Assembly (NCBI GenBank): GCA_965197795.1
Contig: OZ240228.1
Coordinates: forward strand, 2,666,001-2,730,000
DNA from: WHTK01 sp965197795
GTDB lineage: Bacteria > Chloroflexota > Dehalococcoidia > DSTF01 > WHTK01
Reading direction: 5' to 3'
Length of the DNA: 64,000 nucleotides
The notes under the pieces were generated by a model that had not been told where the DNA came from, made no database searches, and saw only the letters and a program-made list of their open reading frames with translations. The position numbers and the translations under genes were made by a program. Shown here piece by piece: positions 16,710 through 25,058 of this stretch (the first letter of the stretch is position 1; the number at the start of each line of letters is the position of its first letter).

Positions 16710-17525
16710 CTACTCGATCGGCGTGTCCTCGCGGTTGCCCCATTCAGAGAATGAGCCGTCGTACACGCGTACGTTCTCGAAGCCCAGCAGTTTGAGGGTC
16801 AGCGCAGACTGCGCTGCTCGAATACCACCCTGTCAAAGAGTGACTATCTTCTTGTCCGGCGTCAGGCCGCAGGCCGCGTACATCTCCCGCAACTCGTCGG
16901 CGCTCTTCCAGCGCTTCTCAGCGTCCGCCGTCAGGTTGTTCGTCCACTCCAGGTGCACCGCGCCCGGAATGTGACCGGCGCGCTGGTTTCCCCGCGTAAC
17001 GCTGCCGTCCCACTCACCGTCCGAACGCACGTCCAGCACGATGACGTTCGGGTCGTCCAGGTCCGCCATGATCTGCTCCGCCGTCGCGTACAGAGTCTCA
17101 TTGGCGCGCGGCGTGAACGGCGCCGGCGCGCTCACCTTGGGCTGCGCCATCGTCACCGGACGTCCCTCTTTCAGCCACTGGTTCCAGCCGCCGTTCAGCG
17201 CCTTCGCATTCGTGTGGCCGTAGTAGGTGAGGCACCACCAGAAGCGCCCCGCCGTCGTCCCGCCTGCGTCGTACGACACCACCAGCGTGTCGTCGCCGAT
17301 GCCCAGCCGCGCCATCTCCGCCGCGAACTGCTCCGGCGTCATGATGAACCGACGGTCGTCCGGGTTCTTTAGGAAGTTGTCGTTCGGGTTGACCGCGCCG
17401 GGGATGTGCACCCGCCGGTACGCGTCGGGCGGATCGCAGTCGACGACGCGCAGGTTGGCGTCCTCGAGGTGGGCCTGCAGCCAGTCACCGTCGACCAGCA
17501 TCTCCGGGTGAGCAAAATCCGCCAT
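16710..17525 (-). CDS. Two-domain thiosulfate sulfurtransferase (rhodanese) with TGA at the catalytic Cys: candidate selenoprotein
   Basis: Transfers sulfane sulfur between donors and acceptors. It starts at the ATG at 17523-17525 after a perfect AGGAGG. The N-terminal inactive rhodanese domain has 'LRVVDCDPPDAYRRVHIPGA' and 'VVSYDAGGTTAGRFWW' (Asp where the active domain has Cys). The C-terminal domain has 'VIVLDVRSDGEWDG' and 'RAGHIPGAVHLEW'. At codon 231 the expected catalytic Cys of T-Y-C-Q-G-G is TGA (16833-16835): '...KKIVTL-TGA-QGGIRAAQSAL...'. The next 40 codons are intact and end naturally ('SEWGNREDTPIE', TAG at 16710-16712). A 7-bp perfect hairpin with loop GUC begins 16 nt after the TGA. 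Either UGA is read as selenocysteine, or it is a nonsense mutation. If not read through, the product lacks its catalytic residue. Confidence 0.85.
16795..16831 (-). promoter_or_regulatory. SECIS-like hairpin downstream of the in-frame TGA of the rhodanese gene
   Basis: On the mRNA strand CAGCGCA-GUC-UGCGCUG (16816-16800) is a perfect 7-bp stem with a 3-nt loop. Its loop G is the 24th base after the UGA. Flanking AGGGU (16831-16827) and ACCCU (16799-16795) can add an outer stem with a 10-nt bulge. Bacterial SECIS elements lie directly after UGA in the coding region with a G in the first loop positions; the core GCAGUCUGC resembles the fdhF loop region GCAGGUCUGC. Chance pairing in GC-rich DNA is possible. 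Confidence 0.45.
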
Positions 17526-17600
17526 ATCAGCCTCCTGAGCCGCGGTGAGCCTCCGACGGCTCATTCTGCGAACCGCCACCGCTACCTGTCAACGCGTCCA

Positions 17601-17640
17601 CCGTCATCCTGAGTCGAGCCAGCAGGCGAAGGATCAAAGC
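17601..17640 (+). repeat. RF1 repeat, copy 4
   Basis: CGTCATCCTGAGTCGAGCC then AGCAGGCGAAGGATCAAAGC, upstream of the rhodanese start and followed immediately by the RF2-containing duplication. Confidence 0.85.
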
Positions 17641-17646
17641 ACCCCA

Positions 17647-17867
17647 CCCTCAACCAACACCCCAACGAAAAGTCCACCACACCTCCATCGTCCACAGTCC
17701 CTCTCCGGATGCCGGAGAGGGGCGCGCGGCAGTGCAGGAGAGGTCGTCCCTAAACGCCCGCCCTCAACCAACACCTCAACGGAGTCCACCACCCCCCCCC
17801 ATCGTCCACAACCCCTCTCCGGATGCCGGAGAGGGGTGCGCGGCAGCGCAGGAGAGGTCGTCCCTAC
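17647..17867 (+). repeat. Two tandem ~110-bp units carrying RF2 copies 2 and 3
   Basis: Period 114. Each unit reads CCCTCAACCAACACC ... GTCCACCAC ... CATCGTCCACA, then CCCTCTCCGGATGCCGGAGA and GGGG(C/T)GCGCGGCAG(T/C)GCAGG and AGAGGTCGTCCCTA. Unit 1 is 17647-17752, unit 2 is 17761-17867 and runs into the fabF stop. The CCGGATGCCGG centre is a strong hairpin that could also act in termination. Confidence 0.85.
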
Positions 17868-19099
17868 ACCCGTCCGAACAGCAACGCCGCGTTGTGCCCG
17901 CCCAACCCAATCGACGTCGACAGCGCCGCTTCCAGGTTCTGCACCGGCCGCGCCGCGTTCGGCACGTAGTCCAGGTCGCACTCCGGGTCGGGCTCTTCGT
18001 AGTGCATCGTCGGCGGCAGCATCTGATTGTGCAGCGCCAGGATGCTGAAGATCGCTTCCGCCGCGCCCGCGGCGCCCATCATGTGCCCCGTCATCGACTT
18101 CGTCGAGCTGATCGCCAGCCTGTAGGCGTGCTCGCCGAACACGTTCTTGATCGCCATCGTCTCGACGCGGTCGTTCATCGGCGTTGCCGTGCCGTGCGCG
18201 TTTACGTAGCCCACCTGCTCCTGCTTCAGGCCGGACTTGCGCAGCGCCATGTTCATCGCCAGCGCCGCGCCGCGCCCGTACTCGTCCGAGGCCACCATGT
18301 CGAAGGCATCATTGCTCGAACCGTAGCCCACCACCTCCGCGTACGCCCGCGCCCCACGCGCCTGCGCGTGCTCCCAGCTCTCCAGGACCACGGACCCGGC
18401 GCCTTCGCCAACCACGAACCCGTCGCGGCAGCGGTCGAACGGCCGGCAGGCCCGGGACGGGTCCTCCCCCGGCGACGCGATGGCCCGCAACGCGTTGAAA
18501 CCGGCGTACAGGTTGGGCGTGATCGGCGCCTCCGAGCCGCCCGCGATCATGATGTCCGCGTCGCCGCGCTTGATGATCTCTGCCGCCTCGCCGATCGATC
18601 CCGCTCCCGTGGCGCAGGCCGACACCACGGCCATGTTCGGCCCCATCGAGCCCGTGTGGATCGCGATGTAGCCGCTGGCCGCATCCGGCAGGACGTTGCT
18701 CAGGAAAAACGGGCTGACCCGATGAGGCCCTTTCGCGTTCAGCAGCCGCGATTGCTCCTCCAGCAGCGTATAGCCGCCCGCGCCCGACCCGTAGACGACC
18801 CCGGCCCGCTCGCCCAGCCCGCCGCCGATCTCAAGTCCGGCGTCGCGCACCGCCTCCAGCGACGCGTTGATCGCGAACTGGCAGAAGCGGTCGATGTGGC
18901 GCAGGTCCTTCGCCTCCATCACGTTCTCCGGCACGAAATCGCGCACCTCGCCGGCGATCGCGTATTCATACGCGGACGTGTCGAACAGCGTGACGTCCCG
19001 AATGCCGGAGCGCCCGTCCATCAGCCCTTGCCAGGTACTGGGAACGTCGTTGCCGAGGGGTGAGACAACGCCGAGGCCTGTGACAACAACTCGATTCAT
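17864..19099 (-). CDS. fabF: 3-oxoacyl-[ACP] synthase II (KASII)
   Basis: Condensing enzyme of type II fatty acid synthesis; elongates acyl-ACP with malonyl-ACP in the cytoplasm. 411 residues, the normal length. 'RVVVTGLGVVSPLGNDVPST' N-terminus; nucleophile Cys162 in 'VVSACATGAGSIGEA'; catalytic His residues in 'YVNAHGTATPMND' and 'STKSMTGHMMGAAGA'; 'STSIGLGGHNAALLF' near the C-terminus. All catalytic residues are present. It is monocistronic by appearance, without acpP or fabG nearby, so it may be a KASII paralogue for specialised lipids. Divergent from the lipid kinase gene. Confidence 0.95.
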   Translation of the reverse strand: MNRVVVTGLGVVSPLGNDVPSTWQGLMDGRSGIRDVTLFDTSAYEYAIAGEVRDFVPENVMEAKDLRHIDRFCQFAINASLEAVRDAGLEIGGGLGERAGVVYGSGAGGYTLLEEQSRLLNAKGPHRVSPFFLSNVLPDAASGYIAIHTGSMGPNMAVVSACATGAGSIGEAAEIIKRGDADIMIAGGSEAPITPNLYAGFNALRAIASPGEDPSRACRPFDRCRDGFVVGEGAGSVVLESWEHAQARGARAYAEVVGYGSSNDAFDMVASDEYGRGAALAMNMALRKSGLKQEQVGYVNAHGTATPMNDRVETMAIKNVFGEHAYRLAISSTKSMTGHMMGAAGAAEAIFSILALHNQMLPPTMHYEEPDPECDLDYVPNAARPVQNLEAALSTSIGLGGHNAALLFGRV

Positions 19100-19202
19100 A
19101 TGGTCCGCCGCGTCATCGCGGTAAGCTGGTTCTTCGAGACACGTAAGGCCATCGACCGCGAGCGCAAATATAGCACAGCCTTACCAATATACTGAGCCCA
19201 CC

Positions 19203-20114
19203 GTGGATCGCGCCTGCATCGTGTACAACCGCTTCGCGCGCAACGCGCCCGCTATCGACCGCCTGCAGGCAGCGGCCGAAGGCGCAGGCCCCGGCTGGCA
19301 GATCGACATCTTCAACACCGACTCCCCTGGTCACGCCACCCAGCTGGCTCGCGACGCCGCCGCGGCGGGCGCCAGCGCCGTCTTCGCCTGTGGCGGCGAC
19401 GGCACCGTGAACGAGGTGGTCAACGGCCTGGCGGAAACGCCCGCCGCCCTCGGTGTCCTGCGCGGCGGCATGGGCGACGTCTTCGCCAGGGAGGTCGGCA
19501 TTAGCCGTCGCGTCGAGGCGGCCCTCACCTCGCAGCTCGCCGGCGACCGCCGCCGCTTTGACCTCGGCAAGGTGAACGACCGCCGATTCCTGCTCATGGC
19601 CGGCGTCGGCATCGACGCCGAGGTCGTCCACGCCGTCCCCGACGTCTGGAAACGGCGGCTTGGCTCCACCTCCTACGCCCTCTGGACCGTCAAACTCCTC
19701 CTGCGCTACCGCCCCACACGGGTCGAGCTCACGATCGACGGCGTATCACGCACCGCCGACCTTTCATGGCTCCTCCTCGGCAACACGCGCTCCTACGGCG
19801 GCATCGCCCGCATCACCTCCCAGGCCCTGGTCGACGACGGCTATCTCGACGCCTACCTGTTCGAAGGCCGTGGTTACGTCTGGAAGGCGCTCACGGCGCT
19901 TCGGCTGGCGCTGCGACGCCATCACGGTGCGCGCGGCGTCTCTTTTCACCGCCTCCAGCAGCTCACGATCGAAACGCCGGGGCTCGCCGTGCAGGCCGAC
20001 GGCGAGTACATCGGCCAGACTCCCCTCACCTTCTCCGTCGACCCCCAGGCGCTCGACGTCCTGCTCCCCGCCGGTCACGGCCGAGAGCTCTTCTCGGATG
20101 ATCCCTTCGTTTAA
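19203..20114 (+). CDS. Diacylglycerol/sphingolipid kinase-family lipid kinase (YegS-like)
   Basis: 303 residues. ATP-binding motif 'FACGGDGTVNEVVNGL' at about 61-76, 'LGVLRGGMGDVFAREVG' (family usually G-T-x-N-D-F-A), and 'MAGVGIDAEVVHAVPD'. The C-terminal beta-sandwich includes 'LTIDGVSRTADLSWLLLGNT' and 'VQADGEYIGQTPL'. It phosphorylates a lipid hydroxyl at the membrane surface. In the phosphate-binding loop the usual G-T-x-N reads G-G-M-G-D, a variant to note. Start GTG at 19203. The downstream lipoprotein overlaps by 17 bases, implying translational coupling. Confidence 0.9.
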   Translation: MDRACIVYNRFARNAPAIDRLQAAAEGAGPGWQIDIFNTDSPGHATQLARDAAAAGASAVFACGGDGTVNEVVNGLAETPAALGVLRGGMGDVFAREVGISRRVEAALTSQLAGDRRRFDLGKVNDRRFLLMAGVGIDAEVVHAVPDVWKRRLGSTSYALWTVKLLLRYRPTRVELTIDGVSRTADLSWLLLGNTRSYGGIARITSQALVDDGYLDAYLFEGRGYVWKALTALRLALRRHHGARGVSFHRLQQLTIETPGLAVQADGEYIGQTPLTFSVDPQALDVLLPAGHGRELFSDDPFV

Positions 20115-20715
20115 GCTCATTGCCGCGTTCGTCATGGCCGCAGCAGCCATCACGGCCGTGGCCTGCAGTGAGGACGGCCCGCCAATAGATTCAACTCATC
20201 CCACCGCGATACCGACGCGGGCGGGCGCCGATCCCGGTGATCTCTCGCTGGGCACTGTGCTAGACACGTCTGGTCCTCTAACCGTTGTCTCCAACGGTGT
20301 CGCCATCACCATCGTCAGATTGGCCGTGGCAGACTACTCAGAGTTCTACGACGACCAGGACGCGGCCGGACAACGGTCGCTGGATTCATTCAGCGAAACC
20401 GAAGCTGCCGTCACGGTTGACCAGATCGAAATCGCCGTCGAGAACCGCAACGACCAGCGCATTAGCATCTACCCGGATCAAGGCACCGTCATCGTCGGCA
20501 ATGAGTCGGTCGTTGTTTCGCTTTTCCGAAGCGAAGCTGTCGGCGGCGAGTACCTCCCGGGGGCCCTCAAACACGGTCGCGTTTTCTTCTTCCTCCGGCA
20601 TACGCCCATCAGCCAGATCGAGAGCGTGACCTACGCCGTCGACGGCGCCAGCAGTGAAACCTTGAGTAGCTCTGACAGCGGCTTCCGGTTCCGGGTTCGC
20701 GTCGCTCGTCGCTGA
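20098..20715 (+). CDS. Putative lipoprotein, DUF4352-like beta-sandwich
   Basis: 205 residues from the ATG at 20098, within the end of the kinase gene. Signal 'FVMAAAAITAVAC' with lipobox Cys at ~23, so surface-anchored. The mature part is Thr/Pro-rich, then beta-rich: 'TVDQIEIAVENRNDQRISIY', 'GTVIVGNESVVVSLF' and 'GEYLPGALKHGRVFFFLRH'. This resembles immunoglobulin-like DUF4352-type domains (tentative). The much longer frame starting at 19660 is antifunctional overlap with the kinase. Role unknown. Confidence 0.72.
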   Translation: MIPSFKLIAAFVMAAAAITAVACSEDGPPIDSTHPTAIPTRAGADPGDLSLGTVLDTSGPLTVVSNGVAITIVRLAVADYSEFYDDQDAAGQRSLDSFSETEAAVTVDQIEIAVENRNDQRISIYPDQGTVIVGNESVVVSLFRSEAVGGEYLPGALKHGRVFFFLRHTPISQIESVTYAVDGASSETLSSSDSGFRFRVRVARR

Positions 20716-20759
20716 GGCCACCGGCGACAGCCTGCCCGTCTGCTCGCCCTGCCCGTCTG

Positions 20760-21938
20760 CTACCTCGCCACCACCTTCCCCGCCGCCACGTCGAACACCG
20801 TCGAATCGCGCACGAACTCCTGCGGCAGCCACGACCCACTGGTCGCCGTGAACCACACCTGGTCGAAGCCTGCCAGCCCCGCCAGCACCGAGGCGCGCCG
20901 CCGCTCGTCCAGCTCCGACACGATGTCGTCCAGCAGCAGCACCGGCGAGTCGTCCTCCGCCGCGCGCAGCAGCTCCGCTTCCCCCAGCCGCAGCGCCAGC
21001 GCCGTCGTGCGGATCTGCGCCCGCGACCCGAACGCCGACGCCGACGCGCCGTTCAATTTGATCGACAGCTCGTCCCGATGCGGCCCGACTAGTGAAATAC
21101 CGGCCGCGGTCTCGCGCCGCCGTTGCGACGCCAGCGCCGCCGCGAAGATCGGCTGCGTGTTGTCCGGCGTCGCGGCCTCCGGCACCAGGCCGCGCCACTC
21201 GTCGCCCAGCTGCGGTTCGTAAGCAACCTCCAGCGCCTCCGGGGCGTCGCCGCTGAGGTCGGCGTGCGAGCGCGCCGTCAGCATCGCCAACCGCACCACC
21301 GCCTTTTGCCGCGCCGCGATGATCACCGCGCCCTCACGGCTGAACGTGTCGTCCCACAGCGACAGCTCGTCCGGCCCGGCGATGCCATCCTTGATCCGCC
21401 GCAGCGTCGCGTTGCGCTGCTGCATGATCCGTGCGTAGCGTCGCACCGCCGTGTAGTACGCCCGGTCCAGCTGCGACAGCGCCGAATCGAGGAACTGGCG
21501 CCGGCCCGCCGGCGGCCCCGAGACGATCTCGAGGTCGTCCGCCGTGAACAGCACCGCGCGCAGCTGCCCGATGAAGTCGACCGCGCGCCGCCCGATGCCG
21601 TTAACTCGAAATCGTTTCCCGGCCCGCGTCGCGCCCGCGCCCGGCGTCGCCGCCGGCCCCACCACGATCGTCTCCAGCTGCACGTCGCCGGCGCGCCGCT
21701 GCACCGCCGTCTCCAGCCGCGCAAACGGCTGCGACTCCGTTTCGCCATCCCAGCTCAGCATCTCGGCGTCGTTGCCGGCCCGCACCGACCGCCCCGAGGC
21801 CAGCAGATAGACGGCCTCCAGCAGGTTGCTCTTGCCCTCCGCGTTGTCGCCCAGGAACAGCAAACGCCCCGCCGGCAGTTCCAGGATGACGTTCTGGTAG
21901 TTGCGAAAGTTGGTGAGCTTCAGGTCTCGGACGTGCAA
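20760..21938 (-). CDS. recF: DNA replication/repair protein RecF
   Basis: SMC-like ATPase that loads RecA at ssDNA gaps and aids replication restart. 392 residues. Walker A 'LGDNAEGKSNLLEAVYL' (GDNAEGKS at 30-37), N-terminal 'LKLTNFRNYQN', 'KRFRVNGIGRR', 'LFTADDLEIVSGPPAGRRQF', signature 'TTALALRLGEAELL' and Walker B 'PVLLLDDIVSELDERRR'. All motifs are complete. It is not in a dnaA-dnaN context here. Upstream DNA (21939-22326) is filled with tandem repeats. Confidence 0.96.
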   Translation of the reverse strand: MHVRDLKLTNFRNYQNVILELPAGRLLFLGDNAEGKSNLLEAVYLLASGRSVRAGNDAEMLSWDGETESQPFARLETAVQRRAGDVQLETIVVGPAATPGAGATRAGKRFRVNGIGRRAVDFIGQLRAVLFTADDLEIVSGPPAGRRQFLDSALSQLDRAYYTAVRRYARIMQQRNATLRRIKDGIAGPDELSLWDDTFSREGAVIIAARQKAVVRLAMLTARSHADLSGDAPEALEVAYEPQLGDEWRGLVPEAATPDNTQPIFAAALASQRRRETAAGISLVGPHRDELSIKLNGASASAFGSRAQIRTTALALRLGEAELLRAAEDDSPVLLLDDIVSELDERRRASVLAGLAGFDQVWFTATSGSWLPQEFVRDSTVFDVAAGKVVAR

Positions 21939-22046
21939 GCGGGGCCTCGCGCACGATTATAGCCATTGCCAGGCGGCATAAGGCTGCCGCGACGGCACAT
22001 GGCGCCCAACCTTGAGCCTGGCACCTCGCCTATCGGCGGCGCAACG

Positions 22047-22274
22047 TCGTCATCCCCAGCCGTGCCAGCCTACCCTTTGTCGTCCTGAGGCGCGTAGCAG
22101 GCGAATGACCAGAGCACCCCACCCACCTCAAACGCGTAGCACGCCAACGTCGGCCCAACCTCGTCATCCCCAGCTGTGCTAGCCTACCCTTTGTCGTCCT
22201 GAGGCGCGTAGCAGGCGAAGGACCAAAGCGCCCCGCCCACCTCAGACGCGTAGCACGCCAACATCGACAGAACC
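22047..22274 (+). repeat. Two tandem 114-bp units, each with an RF1 copy (copies 5 and 6)
   Basis: TCGTCATCCCCAGC, then AGCCTACCCTTTGTCGTCCT and GAGGCGCGTAGCAGGCGAA, ending with ACGCGTAGCACGCCAAC, repeats with period 114 (22047 and 22161), a few substitutions apart. RF1 cores are at 22078-22115 and 22192-22230. Confidence 0.88.
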
Positions 22275-22326
22275 CTCTGCCGCAGCCTGCCCGATTGCGA
22301 ATCGCCCGACGGTAAGCTGCTTGTGG

Positions 22327-22956
22327 TTAGGAAACTACCTTGAGCCGCAGCCGCATCAGCTCCGGACGCGACTCCTCCACGACGCAGGCATGACCCGTGG
22401 CGCTGGTCAGCGCCGACGCGATGGTCTCGGCCGTCAGGGGCGCCGTCATCTGAACCTGGATCCGCGAGTCGCCCTCCTGGAAACGCTCCACGGACGCGCT
22501 GCTCACCTGCTCCAGCGCGATCAGCGCTTTCTGGAAGTCCATCAGTGCCTGAAAGCCCGGTACGGAAGTCAGGCTCAGCGCGATGCCCTCGCCGCCGGTC
22601 TGAAAGGCCGGCTCGGGTACGGAAACGGCCGCCGGTTCCGCCAGCGGCGAGGTCGGTGCAGCGAGGCGCTCCAGCAGTTCGGCCATGAGCTGCGAAAGGC
22701 CGTGCAGATGACTGACCAGCCTGTCCAGCGAACCGGCCAGATTCGTCAGCTGCCACGCGAGCTGCGTGCGTTGCTGCTTCTCCTGGCCAAGCTCCGCCTC
22801 CAGGCGCTGCGTCAGCTCCTGCAAAGCCGCCCGGTCACGGGCCAGATCTTCGCGAGATACGGCGGCATCGGCTGCTGCTGCCTGGTACAGCTCACCCAGT
22901 GCGCGGGCAAGGTACTCGGAAGCGCGGCCGACGGCGTCGTCCTGATTGGGCGTCAA
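22327..22956 (-). CDS. Coiled-coil protein of unknown function
   Basis: 209 residues; the likely start is TTG at 22954-22956, as no better start lies close by. Helical first half with coiled-coil character: 'REDLARDRAALQELTQRLEA' through 'NLAGSLDRLVSHLHGLSQLM'. A Pro/Ala linker at about 101-118 leads to a C-terminal alpha/beta domain, 'TSVPGFQALMDFQKALIAL' and 'STDS'-free 'GDSRIQVQMTAPLTAETIAS', ferredoxin-like in pattern. It may be a small scaffold or signalling protein. No confident family. Confidence 0.65.
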   Translation of the reverse strand: MTPNQDDAVGRASEYLARALGELYQAAAADAAVSREDLARDRAALQELTQRLEAELGQEKQQRTQLAWQLTNLAGSLDRLVSHLHGLSQLMAELLERLAAPTSPLAEPAAVSVPEPAFQTGGEGIALSLTSVPGFQALMDFQKALIALEQVSSASVERFQEGDSRIQVQMTAPLTAETIASALTSATGHACVVEESRPELMRLRLKVVS

Positions 22957-23098
22957 GCGTATCCTCTCCGGGGGACTTCCGTTCCCCGTAGCATACCGTT
23001 TCCGTTATGAGATTATCGGCGGCGTCCAATGAAGCTATGAGAGTGCCAGCCCTGATTTTTCCATTCTGTAACGTCCCTGCCTCGATGGCGCTCTCGTC

Positions 23099-23836
23099 GT
23101 GACGACCCTTCTGCGCGCTGTCATCGATGCCACTGGCCTCTCCCGTCGCAAGGCCTTCGCCGCCATCCGCGCCGGCCGCGTCGCGGTCGACGAGGCGGTG
23201 CGCACCGACCCCTCACAGCCCTACTCAGACGGCGATCTCAGCCTCGACGGCGCCCCGATCGCAGCCCACCAGAGCGAGAGGACCTATCTGCTGCTGAACA
23301 AGCCGCCCGGCTTCATCACCACCAGGTTCGACGAACTCGGTCGCCGCACCGTTCTCGACCTCGTCCCCCTCGACCTGCGCGCGTCCGACCTGCACCCCGT
23401 CGGCCGCCTCGACCGCGACACCTCTGGCCTCCTCCTGATCACCAACGACGGCGACCTGACCTTCGGCCTCACCCACCCCAGCCACGAAGTGGAAAAGGAG
23501 TACTGGCTGCGCCTGCTCGAACCCGCGACCGAAGACCAGCTCGCTGGCTTGCGCAGCGGCGTCGAGATCGATGACGCGCAACGCCGTCCGCTACGATTGC
23601 GGCGTCTCGTCGCCAACCCTCAGTTCGAGCTCGCGATCACGATCCGTGAGGGCCGTCGGCGCCAGGTGCGCCGCATGTTCAAGGCCGTCGGCGCCGAGGT
23701 CGTGTTCCTCCGCCGCGTCCGCGAAGGCTCACTCCACCTCGGCTCCCTGCCTGAAGGCGCCGTCCGTCATCTGACCGCGGAGGAGATCTCGTCGTTGTTC
23801 AGCGAAGCAAAATCCGCGCCCAAGCCGAAGCCCTAG
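23099..23836 (+). CDS. rluB: rRNA pseudouridine synthase (RsuA/RluB family)
   Basis: Isomerises uridine in rRNA. 245 residues: N-terminal S4 domain ('SRRKAFAAIRAGRVAVD'), then the catalytic motif 'PVGRLDRDTSGLLLITNDG' with the essential Asp. 'YLLLNKPPGFITT' and 'EGRRRQVRRMFKAVG' are RluB/RsuA landmarks. It starts with GTG at 23099. The C-terminal Lys/Pro tail is short. rluB rather than rsuA is the usual call, but the substrate position cannot be fixed from sequence alone. Confidence 0.9.
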   Translation: MTTLLRAVIDATGLSRRKAFAAIRAGRVAVDEAVRTDPSQPYSDGDLSLDGAPIAAHQSERTYLLLNKPPGFITTRFDELGRRTVLDLVPLDLRASDLHPVGRLDRDTSGLLLITNDGDLTFGLTHPSHEVEKEYWLRLLEPATEDQLAGLRSGVEIDDAQRRPLRLRRLVANPQFELAITIREGRRRQVRRMFKAVGAEVVFLRRVREGSLHLGSLPEGAVRHLTAEEISSLFSEAKSAPKPKP

Positions 23837-23839
23837 TAC

Positions 23840-24178
23840 TGTCGTCCTGAGCCGAAAGGCGAAGGACCAAAGCGCGCCGTCCGAAGCGTCGTCTCATCCG
23901 GCCGCCGGCGTGCCACCCTCTGTCTCCTGCCCTCTGACTTATGCCCGACCACTCACCCGCAACGCAGTCCAGCAACGCCTGATCGTCCATAGTCCCTCTC
24001 CCCTCGGGGAGAGGGGCGCGCGGCAGCGCGGGGTGAGGTGAGCATCACAGCTCCTAATCAGCATGTCGTCCTGAGCCGAAAGGCGAAGGACCAAAACACC
24101 CCGACCCCAGGAAACGCTTCGCACGCCAACGCCCGTCTGCCCGTCTGCTCGCCTGCTCGCCTGCTCGCCTGCCCGCAA
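23840..24178 (+). repeat. Repeat cluster: RF1 copies 7 and 8, RF2 copy 4, short CTGCTCGC tandem array
   Basis: RF1 cores at 23840-23873 and 24064-24096 (both CCTGAGCCGAAAGGCGAAGG); RF2 at 23993-24041; and a (GCCCGTCT / GCTCGCCT) octamer array at 24127-24178 directly abutting the stop of the CHRD gene. The 345 bases between the convergent rluB and CHRD genes are almost wholly repeats. Confidence 0.85.
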
Positions 24179-24181
24179 CCC

Positions 24182-24793
24182 CTACCGCAGCCCGCCGGTC
24201 CCCGTGCTCGGCGGCCGGATCAAACCACCCCCAGCGCCGCCGGCTGGCGATCCGCTGCCATCGGTCCCGCCCTGCTGAGCCGGCGGTACGACCCGGACCA
24301 CCGGCTGCAGCCCCGGCGGTTGCGAGGGCGGCGGGTACGCCGCGCCCCCCGTCGCCGTGAAGAAGTCGGCCGGTACCACGATCTGGCCCCGCATCTCACC
24401 CTCCGGATTGAACACCGTCGTCAGCGTCAGGTACCAGTTGCCGGAGACGAAGGTCTCCAGCTGCTCCGGCGTCAGCGTCAGATGGTCGCCTGTCACGATG
24501 AAGTCGCCGTCGCTCAGCGAGAGCACGACCGGCCCATTCTCACCCGGAGCGCCCTCGCGGATCGTCACGCCGGTCACGGCGCTGCTGGAATACCCCTTCA
24601 CGTCCAGGGTGTAATCCGCCTCGCTGCGGTCCTCGTTGAAGAAGAAACGCACGAATCCGTAGGCATGCGTCTCCACCGGCGGCACGACGTGGGCGCCATA
24701 CAGGTCAACCTGCAGCACGTAAGAGACGCTGCCGGCCGCCGTGGCCGGCAGCAGCAGCGCTAGGAAAGGCAGCAACAAGAACAGGCGCTTCAT
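24182..24793 (-). CDS. Secreted CHRD-domain protein with truncated LPXTG-like tail
   Basis: 203 residues. Signal peptide 'MKRLFLLLPFLALLLPATA'. The CHRD domain follows at about 24-145: 'YVLQVDLYGAHVVPPVETHA', 'GFVRFFFNEDRSEADYTLDV', 'GAPGENGPVVL', 'FVSGNWYLTLTTVFNPEGEM' and 'RGQI'. CHRD domains are extracellular beta folds first named in chordin. The Pro/Gly-rich C-terminus ends 'GLIRPPSTGTGGLR', matching the pre-anchor part of the other surface protein here ('PIRPPNTGDAGL') but without the hydrophobic tail. The stop abuts an octamer tandem array, so the anchor may have been lost by repeat-driven rearrangement. Confidence 0.85.
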   Translation of the reverse strand: MKRLFLLLPFLALLLPATAAGSVSYVLQVDLYGAHVVPPVETHAYGFVRFFFNEDRSEADYTLDVKGYSSSAVTGVTIREGAPGENGPVVLSLSDGDFIVTGDHLTLTPEQLETFVSGNWYLTLTTVFNPEGEMRGQIVVPADFFTATGGAAYPPPSQPPGLQPVVRVVPPAQQGGTDGSGSPAGGAGGGLIRPPSTGTGGLR

Positions 24794-24852
24794 TCAGGCC
24801 TCCCTAAGGCTGAGGGCAACCGCCGCCGTCGAAGTCCACCAGCCCCAGTTCG

Positions 24853-24995
24853 TCATTGCGAGGAGGTCTTCGCCGCCGCGGCGATCTCGTACCCTTCCCA
24901 ACCGCCCAACAAAGTCCACCCCCACACCCACCGTCCTCAGCCCCTCTCCGAAAATCGGAGAGCGGCGCGCAGCAGCGGGGGTGAGGTGGGCATCG
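24853..24995 (+). repeat. RF3-type repeat followed by RF2 copy 5
   Basis: 24853-24895, CGTCATTGCGAGGAGG then TCTTCGCCGCCGCGGCGATC, resembles the widespread GTCATTGCGAGG...GCAATCTC intergenic repeats. RF2 follows at 24941-24995 (CCCCTCTCCGAAAATCGGAG, GGCGCGCAGCAG, GGGGTGAGGTGGG). Confidence 0.7.
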
Positions 24996-25058
24996 ACAAA
25001 ACGGGGAAGCCGCCTGTCCAATCTACACGACGCCAAGCCTACGGTCGTTACGACCTTG

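Noticed and set aside
19660..20715. 351-codon plus-strand frame
   Set aside because: The first 146 codons are antiframe to the lipid kinase; only the part from 20098 is a credible lipoprotein.
20760..21938. Replication origin near recF
   Set aside because: No dnaA or dnaN, no DnaA-box cluster seen, and the adjacent intergenic DNA is repeat families only.
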